A DNA stretch of 27,910 bases from the NCBI GenBank assembly GCA_946479435.1, contig CAMLFX010000034.1, positions 1 through 27,910 on the forward strand, given 5' to 3'. The position numbers were made by a program, and so were the translations under genes. Of the stretch, positions 23,251 to 27,910 are shown one piece after another (the first letter of the stretch is position 1; each line of letters starts with the position of its first letter). Source of the stretch: an uncultured Sphingobacteriales bacterium (GTDB lineage: Bacteria; Bacteroidota; Bacteroidia; Chitinophagales; Chitinophagaceae). Below the pieces are notes generated by a model. That model did no database searches. It was given only the letters and a program-made list of their open reading frames with translations, and was not told the origin of the DNA.

Positions 23251-23757
23251 TTACAGCCTGTTGAACTTATCGTCGTCGTCAGTATTCGGTTTATTATAGC
23301 TGCTCTGATTGCTGTTATAATTACGTTCACTACGGGTATCACTATTGTAGTTACGTTCACCACGGTCGCTACTATAATTGCTGCGGCCACCTGTATAATT
23401 GCTGCCACCGCTGCTATTGCGATTGTAAGACCCACCGCCGCCTTGACGATTGTTATTGTTGCGGTTGAAACCTCCACCTGGTCTGTTACCTCCACCCGGT
23501 CTGGTATTGCCTTGTGTTTTAGGTTTAGATTCTTTTACTGAAATTATATTGCCTAATAAGTAAGTAGTATCTAAATTGTCAATAGCATCGTAAGCCTGAA
23601 ATTTATCTTCCATCTCTACAAAGCCAAAGCCGCGTGGTAAACCAGTGGCGTTATCAATGGGTATTTTTACGGTTAGTACTGTTCCAAATTCAGAAAAGAT
23701 TTGCCTTAATGCATCTTCAGAAGTTTCGGGGCTAAGATTGCCAATAAAAAGATTCAT
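23251..23757 (-). CDS. RRM RNA-binding protein with Gly/Asn-rich tail
   Basis: A 168-residue protein. Residues 1-78 form one RNA recognition motif with RNP2 L-F-I-G-N-L (3-8) and RNP1 R-G-F-G-F-V-E-M (42-49), both with the aromatic RNA-stacking residues. The rest (81-168) is low complexity: Gly/Asn/Arg blocks (PGGGNRPGGG, FNRNNNNRQGGGG), then Ser/Tyr/Asn/Arg repeats with ERNYNS twice, ending in an acidic DDDDKF. It looks disordered and prion-like, as in eukaryotic glycine-rich RNA-binding proteins. Short RRM proteins of this type are frequent in Bacteroidota and cyanobacteria; here the role is unknown, with RNA chaperoning or post-transcriptional control as candidates. The 5' region contains an inverted repeat. 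Confidence 0.88.
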   Translation of the reverse strand: MNLFIGNLSPETSEDALRQIFSEFGTVLTVKIPIDNATGLPRGFGFVEMEDKFQAYDAIDNLDTTYLLGNIISVKESKPKTQGNTRPGGGNRPGGGFNRNNNNRQGGGGSYNRNSSGGSNYTGGRSNYSSDRGERNYNSDTRSERNYNSNQSSYNKPNTDDDDKFNRL

Positions 23758-23775
23758 GTTCGTTTAAATTGTTTA

Positions 23776-23820
23776 GGTCATTGATAGAGTGGATCATATA
23801 TATGAAATCTCGCAATGACC
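23776..23820. repeat. 8-bp inverted repeat upstream of the RRM gene
   Basis: GGTCATTG (23776-23783) and CAATGACC (23813-23820) are exact reverse complements 29 bases apart, just ahead of the RRM start at 23757. It could be an RNA hairpin in the leader or a dimeric protein site. The rest of the ~180-base region between the RRM and cytochrome genes shows nothing but a weak promoter. Confidence 0.4.
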
Positions 23821-23885
23821 GTTTGGTTACTAAGTAAAGATAAGTAAATAATAGCGATACCTTATAGTAAAAAACCTCTTTTCCC

Positions 23886-23919
23886 TTGCTGTATTTTTAT
23901 AGTATTCTTACTAACTTTA
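23886..23919 (+). promoter_or_regulatory. Weak promoter candidate for the diheme cytochrome gene
   Basis: TTG (23886-23888), 23-base spacer, TAACTTTA (23912-23919), one mismatch from the consensus, 19 bases before the ATG. Confidence 0.3.
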
Positions 23920-23938
23920 ATACCCCTCATAGTATATA

Positions 23939-24949
23939 ATGACAAATATTTTACGTTTACGAAATGCAATGATCCTTGCATTATTGTTAGTGTTTTGCAC
24001 CATAATATCGTGCCAGTTGTCGGGCAATTCTAATACATCTGCAGCTGCTCCGGCAGCTAATGACAGCATTTTTGTACCACCCGATACCAGTACCATACCG
24101 CACGATGAGTATGGCGATATGGTGCGCTATGGCCGTGAGCTGATAGTAAACACCGCCTATTACCTAGGGCCTGATGGCACCGTTGGCCACTACCTGAACA
24201 ATAAGATGAACTGCAGCAACTGTCATCTTGATGCAGGCACACGCCCTTACGGGCTCAACTACTTCAGCTCTCATGCTCGTTACCCCCAATACCGCGGCCG
24301 TGAGAACCGCATACTGACTCTTGCCGAACGTATCAACAACTGTATAGAGCGCCCTCACCATGGCAGGCCAATGCCCCTGGATAGCAAAGAGATGGTGGCA
24401 ATGGTGTCTTACATGCGGTGGTTATCGGCTGGCGTGCCTACCGGCAAGCATGTGAAGGGGGATGATGGAATAGAGTTGCAATACCCCAATCGCGCTGCCG
24501 ATCCTGCTAAAGGTGCCATTGTATTTACTGATAAGTGTGCCCGTTGTCATGGTGCCGATGGACTGGGCCAATTCAAGCCCGATTCAAGCGGTTATATCTA
24601 TCCGCCTCTATGGGGAGAATGGGGCTATGAAAATGGCTCAAGTATGCACCGAGTGCTAAAGGCTGCCAGGTTCATCAAGGCCAACATGCCGCATAATGAG
24701 GCTTTCTGGAATAAGCCCGTGCTAACTGATGAAGAAGCGATAGATGTAGCTGCCTTTATTAACGACGACAGACTTCATGAAAGGCCGAAGATGACAAATG
24801 CAAGAGGTTATGAGAACGAGATGCGTAAGCCTATCGACTACGATACGCCACCCTTTCCCGATGGCTTCAGTGCCGAGCAACATAAGTTTGGGCCTTACCA
24901 GCCTATCATCGACTATCATAAGGAGCATAATTTGCCTGTAATATTTTAA
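23939..24949 (+). CDS. Diheme cytochrome c lipoprotein, thiosulfate dehydrogenase (TsdA)-like
   Basis: A 336-residue periplasm-facing protein. The signal ends in I-I-S-C25 (lipobox). Two class I cytochrome c domains follow, with C92-S-N-C-H96 and C200-A-R-C-H204 heme sites. The N-terminal domain matches TsdA closely: GRELIVNT, LNNKMNCSNCHLDAGT, then RINNC135IERPHHGRPMPLDSKEMVAMVSYMRWLS, where Cys135 occupies the position of the unusual Cys axial ligand of heme 1 in TsdA. In the second domain the Met of KANMPHNEAF is a likely ligand. TsdA interconverts thiosulfate and tetrathionate; family members without the Cys ligand do other work, so the Cys supports, but does not prove, this activity. No sulfur-oxidation genes are nearby. 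M11 (23969) is an unlikely alternative start. Confidence 0.83.
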   Translation: MTNILRLRNAMILALLLVFCTIISCQLSGNSNTSAAAPAANDSIFVPPDTSTIPHDEYGDMVRYGRELIVNTAYYLGPDGTVGHYLNNKMNCSNCHLDAGTRPYGLNYFSSHARYPQYRGRENRILTLAERINNCIERPHHGRPMPLDSKEMVAMVSYMRWLSAGVPTGKHVKGDDGIELQYPNRAADPAKGAIVFTDKCARCHGADGLGQFKPDSSGYIYPPLWGEWGYENGSSMHRVLKAARFIKANMPHNEAFWNKPVLTDEEAIDVAAFINDDRLHERPKMTNARGYENEMRKPIDYDTPPFPDGFSAEQHKFGPYQPIIDYHKEHNLPVIF

Positions 24950-24958
24950 AGAACTTCA

Positions 24959-24995
24959 AATAAATGGTAGCAATAGCTATCCTTTATTGTTTTTT
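24959..24995 (+). terminator. Probable terminator after the cytochrome gene
   Basis: Interrupted stem: AATAAA/TTTATT (24959-24964, 24983-24988) and GGTAGC/GCTATC (24966-24971, 24976-24981, one G-U pair), with one mismatch, followed by TTTTTT. It overlaps the stop codon of the convergent gene. Confidence 0.5.
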
Positions 24996-25451
24996 GGGCA
25001 CTAACTGAAAACTTACACCACCTGTAAGGCCCACGCATACATCGATATTGGTAAAGCGGAATGAGCCCAGCTTCAATTTTTGCTGGTAGCTATCGGCAAT
25101 GAATAAAGTTTTAACAATAGGGTGCAGCATTTGCTTGTCCTTATGTTCTGCCATTATTTCTTCACGTTCTTCGGGGCTTATTTCTTTGGTCTTTTCAAAA
25201 TGGAAGGTCACATCGGGCGGCAAGCCTATGCTCACCGTTATGCCTGTTGTATGAAAGCCCATTTCCTCAATAATAGGAGGCAGGGTCAGCAGGTCGTTCA
25301 TGAAGGTTATCGATTTCTCTTTAGCAGCATCGCTCATATTGGTAAGGCGATCTGACAACTTACTGAAGTTGAAAGCACCTTCAATGCTTTCCATTATATC
25401 TTCTTTGCTTTCCGCCACCCTTTCAGACACTTTGTTGAACAGGTCTTTCAT
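24984..25451 (-). CDS. Uncharacterised 155-residue protein
   Basis: I do not recognise this family. There is no signal peptide or membrane helix, so it should be cytoplasmic. The first ~55 residues are charged and helical (KVSERVAESKEDIMESIEGAF, DRLTNMSDAAKEKSI). Then come hydrophobic beta-type segments, LPPIIEEMGFHTTGITVSIGLPPDVTFHFEKT, a charged helix (SPEEREEIMAEHKD) and a closing beta region, SFRFTNIDVCVGLTGGVSFQLVP. The alternating pattern in the two beta parts hints at an amphipathic sheet, perhaps a lipid- or membrane-binding fold. The first Met follows a T-rich region. It is upstream of nothing on its strand within the cytochrome direction and is separated from sucC by the sucC terminator. 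Confidence 0.72.
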   Translation of the reverse strand: MKDLFNKVSERVAESKEDIMESIEGAFNFSKLSDRLTNMSDAAKEKSITFMNDLLTLPPIIEEMGFHTTGITVSIGLPPDVTFHFEKTKEISPEEREEIMAEHKDKQMLHPIVKTLFIADSYQQKLKLGSFRFTNIDVCVGLTGGVSFQLVPKKQ

Positions 25452-25475
25452 AAAAACTATTTTCTATAAAAAAAG

Positions 25476-25509
25476 AAATAGGCTACCCTCATGAGAAGGT
25501 AGCCTATTT
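25476..25509 (-). terminator. Intrinsic terminator after sucC
   Basis: Perfect 12-bp stem (25476-25487 and 25498-25509) with a ten-base loop; on the minus strand it is followed by a long T-rich run, placed about 25 bases past the sucC stop. Confidence 0.88.
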
Positions 25510-25533
25510 ATATACGGTTTCATTTCTGTAATA

Positions 25534-26754
25534 TTAGTTAGCGCTTACTGCTTTTTGTACTAGTTCAGCTGCTTCGCTAAGCAGTATAGCCGACTGTACT
25601 TTAAGGCCAGAGTTTACTATCAGTTCTTTCGCAGCTTCGGCATTGGTGCCTTGCAGGCGAACGATGATAGGTATATTGATATTGCCCAATTTGTTGTAAG
25701 CTTCAATAACACCGGCAGCAACACGGTCGCAACGAACAATGCCGCCGAAGATGTTGATAAGGATAGCTTTAACGTTCGGGTCTTTCAGTATGATGCGGAA
25801 ACCGGCCTCAACTGTTTGTGCATTTGCAGTACCACCTACGTCCAGGAAGTTAGCAGGCTCGCCACCAGCAAGTTTAATCATATCCATAGTAGCCATTGCC
25901 AGCCCTGCACCGTTTACCATGCAGCCTACGTTACCATCCAGTTTTACATAGTTCAGGTTGAACTCAGCCGCTTCCACTTCGGTTGGGTCTTCTTCATTCG
26001 TATCGCGCATATCAGCAAGGTCAGGGTGGCGCATCAATGCGTTGTCATCCAGGTTCATCTTACAGTCAACGGCGAATACTTTATCATCAGCCGATTTGAA
26101 CAGCGGGTTGATTTCGAGCATAGCGCAATCCAAACCTACATACGCATTGTAGAGGTTGGTAACGAATTTCACCATGTTTTTGAAAGCTTCACCGCTAAGG
26201 CCGAAGTTGAAGGCTATCTTACGCGCCTGGAATGCCTGTAAAGGCATGCCCGGGTGTACCCATTCTTTAAATATGCGGTCAGGAGTATTGTGTGCTACTT
26301 CTTCAATATCCATACCACCTTCGGTGCTGTACATGATAACGTTTTGCTTCGTAGCACGATCCAGCAATATAGACAGGTAAAATTCTTTACGTTCGCTTGG
26401 GCCATCGTAATACATATCCTGTGCTACCAGTAGCTTGTGTACTACTTTACCGGCTTCGCCTGTTTGTATTGTTACCAATGTGTTGCCCAATATGTTTTTC
26501 GCAACCGTTTCAACATCATCGGCGCTTTTTACCACTTTCACACCGTTTTGTTCCGGTACTTCTTTCATGGTACCCTTACCACGTCCACCCGCATGAATTT
26601 GGGCTTTCACTACAGCAAATTTGCTACCGCTATCGGTTGCTATTTGTTTGTAAGCATTTACTGCATCGGTTACATTATTTACAGCTATACCTTCTTGCGT
26701 AGGTACATTATAGCGCTTTAGTAGTTCTTTAGCCTGATATTCATGTAAGTTCAT
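25534..26754 (-). CDS. sucC: Succinyl-CoA ligase, beta subunit
   Basis: The beta subunit of succinyl-CoA synthetase in the TCA cycle: it binds the nucleotide (ATP-grasp fold) and couples succinyl-CoA hydrolysis to NTP formation. Motifs: MNLHEYQAKELLKRYNVP at the N-terminus, KAQIHAGGRGKG (ATP-grasp Gly loop), DCAMLEINPL and DCKMNLDDNA (metal ligands), then the C-terminal flavodoxin-like half with DVGGTANA and NIFGGIVRCD. The 406-residue length is somewhat above the E. coli enzyme and fits the Bacteroidota form. The alpha subunit gene sucD is not adjacent; it must lie elsewhere, which is common in this phylum. It has its own promoter and terminator. Confidence 0.96.
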   Translation of the reverse strand: MNLHEYQAKELLKRYNVPTQEGIAVNNVTDAVNAYKQIATDSGSKFAVVKAQIHAGGRGKGTMKEVPEQNGVKVVKSADDVETVAKNILGNTLVTIQTGEAGKVVHKLLVAQDMYYDGPSERKEFYLSILLDRATKQNVIMYSTEGGMDIEEVAHNTPDRIFKEWVHPGMPLQAFQARKIAFNFGLSGEAFKNMVKFVTNLYNAYVGLDCAMLEINPLFKSADDKVFAVDCKMNLDDNALMRHPDLADMRDTNEEDPTEVEAAEFNLNYVKLDGNVGCMVNGAGLAMATMDMIKLAGGEPANFLDVGGTANAQTVEAGFRIILKDPNVKAILINIFGGIVRCDRVAAGVIEAYNKLGNINIPIIVRLQGTNAEAAKELIVNSGLKVQSAILLSEAAELVQKAVSAN

Positions 26755-26772
26755 GAGTTCGAAAAATTTTGG

Positions 26773-26802
26773 CGAAGATAGTTTATAAGAAGACTAATTC
26801 AA
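26773..26802 (-). promoter_or_regulatory. Promoter for sucC
   Basis: Minus strand: TTG (26802-26800), 19-base spacer, TATCTTCG (26780-26773), one mismatch from TAnnTTTG, ending 18 bases before the ATG. The spacing is in the normal range. Confidence 0.5.
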
Positions 26803-26869
26803 AGCCGTAGTGTTTATGTTAATATATGAAGGTTTGCATGCCAATTATTTTCATGTGTACTTTGCCTGT

Positions 26870-27775
26870 CTAATTGAATAATCCACCTTCATATTGCATT
26901 TTGGGCGGGTCTATTTTTGTGCCACAATGCTTGTTCAGCTGTTCTATAAAATACTTGATCAGTTCGGGCGAATGCAGCTCTTCGTGCTGGTGCATAAAGA
27001 AATAGCAGCTTTCCAGCCCTTCCTTCATCCATAGCTTGATGCGCTGTACCCAATCATCAATACGTTCGTAGTCGGTACGGTGCAGGGAATTGCCCACAAA
27101 ACGTATAAAAGCCTCGGGGGTAGAAAGGTGCATGTGCACACAATCGCGGCGGCCTGCAGCGTCGGTTATGATGGTACCGCGTTTGGCCTTGCGCAGAAAA
27201 TCGTACAATTCCCGGTTGTAGCCGCCTTTATCTGTGTACCAATCGGGGTGGCGCAGTTCCAGGAACATATCTACATCTTTGGGGAAGTCGGTTATAAAGC
27301 TTTCAACACTTTCCAATTGCTTGGGCGATACCTGGGGGTTGGGCATCAGGAAAATAGGGCCCAGGTTGTCTTTAAACTCATGGATAGCCTCCAAAAAAGC
27401 ATTTACCTCATTTTGTACATTCTTCAGGCGCTTCAGGTGCGTAATGGTTTGGGTGAACTTAGGACAGAACAAAAAGCCTTTAGGTACTTTTTCCTTCCAT
27501 TTTATGACTTGCTCAGGCGTAGGGGCTTTATAAAACGTAGCGTTGAACTCGATACAGTTAAATGTCTTTGCATAGAATTCGAGGAAATCTTTTTCCTTGG
27601 TACCGATAGGGTATAGCTTACCTACCCAGTCTTTACGGCCCCATTTGGCGCAACCTACGTAGAACTTGGTTTTGCCTTTACCCTTTTTCAGCACCTCTTT
27701 ATTCACTACCGGATCTTTGGGCAGGGTGAAATCAATACTGTCTAATTCTTTATCTTCTACTTTACCGAATTCCAT
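26870..27775 (-). CDS. DUF72 domain protein (YecE-like)
   Basis: A 301-residue cytoplasmic protein of the DUF72 family, with a TIM-barrel-like fold. The family landmarks are present: FYVGCAKWGRKDWVGKLYP (residues ~38-56), FNCIEFNATFYKAP, CPKFTQTITHLKRL, FLELRHPDWY, ITDAAGRRDCVHMHLSTPEAFIRFVGNSLHRTDYERIDDW, and CYFFMHQHEELHSPELI near the C-terminus. The biochemical function of DUF72 is not established. The N-terminal ~35 residues are a charged extension (KVEDKELDSIDF, KKGKGKTK) not seen in the short members. It stands alone; the region upstream to the window end (27776-27910) contains only a weak -7-like TAATTTTA and no gene. Confidence 0.9.
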   Translation of the reverse strand: MEFGKVEDKELDSIDFTLPKDPVVNKEVLKKGKGKTKFYVGCAKWGRKDWVGKLYPIGTKEKDFLEFYAKTFNCIEFNATFYKAPTPEQVIKWKEKVPKGFLFCPKFTQTITHLKRLKNVQNEVNAFLEAIHEFKDNLGPIFLMPNPQVSPKQLESVESFITDFPKDVDMFLELRHPDWYTDKGGYNRELYDFLRKAKRGTIITDAAGRRDCVHMHLSTPEAFIRFVGNSLHRTDYERIDDWVQRIKLWMKEGLESCYFFMHQHEELHSPELIKYFIEQLNKHCGTKIDPPKMQYEGGLFN

Positions 27776-27910
27776 AGTCTTATAAAATTAGGGTATTCTA
27801 TATGTGTTGTTCAGTTTTGTTGAAAAACAGGAAAAAATAAAAAAATTTCTGTGCGACAATTGGTTACTATGATGCCCTGCCATTGCACATTCCAGCCCTA
27901 TATTGCGGCA

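Noticed and set aside
23323..23475. Repetitive GC/Gly-codon stretch that could suggest a DNA repeat array
   Set aside because: It is the coding sequence of the low-complexity tail of the RRM protein; there are no constant repeats with unique spacers, so it is not a CRISPR.
25651..26241. 196-codon open frame on the + strand opposite sucC
   Set aside because: Antisense of a highly conserved gene; the openness follows from its codon pattern.
27080..27616. 178-codon open frame on the + strand opposite the DUF72 gene
   Set aside because: Shadow of a clear DUF72 gene, no recognisable motif.
1..27910. Defence system, mobile element or biosynthetic cluster
   Set aside because: No transposase, integrase, toxin-antitoxin, restriction, Cas or synthase motifs were seen, and gene content is housekeeping-like throughout.

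Overview
The window looks like an ordinary chromosomal stretch of a Bacteroidota bacterium, most likely of the Chitinophagales/Chitinophagaceae type. The signs are a type IX secretion C-terminal tail, several -7 boxes of the Bacteroidota TAnnTTTG form, weak or absent Shine-Dalgarno sequences, many lipoproteins and small families frequent in this phylum (DUF5522, DUF983, an RRM protein with a Gly/Asn tail). Coding density is high. I see no insertion sequence, phage gene, CRISPR array, tRNA or rRNA, and no gene-free stretch above 300 bases.

Layout. 1-1943 (+): the 3' end of a DUF1573 protein, a UbiA-type prenyltransferase and dapB, joined by start/stop overlaps and closed by a two-way terminator. 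1986-6519 (-): a serine-hydrolase lipoprotein, then a TlpA-like thioredoxin -> FUSC membrane protein -> ACP phosphodiesterase run. 6663-9118 (+): the carboxyltransferase subunit of an acyl-CoA carboxylase and a second, divergent UbiA-like membrane protein. 9164-10006 (-): a secreted T9SS protein. 10172-11364 (+): a compressed trio of trmB, a Cys-rich DUF5522 protein and an alkyltransferase-like protein. 11414-13930: two L,D-transpeptidases of different families, facing each other with overlapping 3' ends. 14153-15331 (+): a thiolase. 15418-16345 (+): an unknown membrane-anchored protein and a DUF983 protein. 16342-19780 (-): cmk, a PolX-like protein with a degenerate polymerase site, and an aldo/keto reductase. 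19888-21562 (-): an M20 dipeptidase and a small Cys-rich, Kazal-like lipoprotein. 21670-23247 (+): a GT39-like membrane protein, facing an RRM protein (23251-23757, -). 23939-24949 (+): a diheme TsdA-like cytochrome c lipoprotein. 24984-27775 (-): an unknown 155-residue protein, sucC and a DUF72 protein.

Functionally the window is mainly housekeeping: lysine/peptidoglycan precursor synthesis (dapB), peptidoglycan cross-linking (two L,D-transpeptidases), quinone-type prenylation, acyl-CoA metabolism (carboxylase, thiolase, sucC), tRNA m7G modification and nucleotide metabolism (cmk). I found no convincing new multi-gene system. The better leads are small: the trmB/DUF5522/ATL overlap cluster, enzymes with lost catalytic motifs (PolX palm, UbiA-like first Asp motif, Cys-less ATL), a shared TTAYCTTTGCA promoter element placed almost on the start codon, and a few small uncharacterised proteins. 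All family assignments were made by eye from motifs, without any database search.
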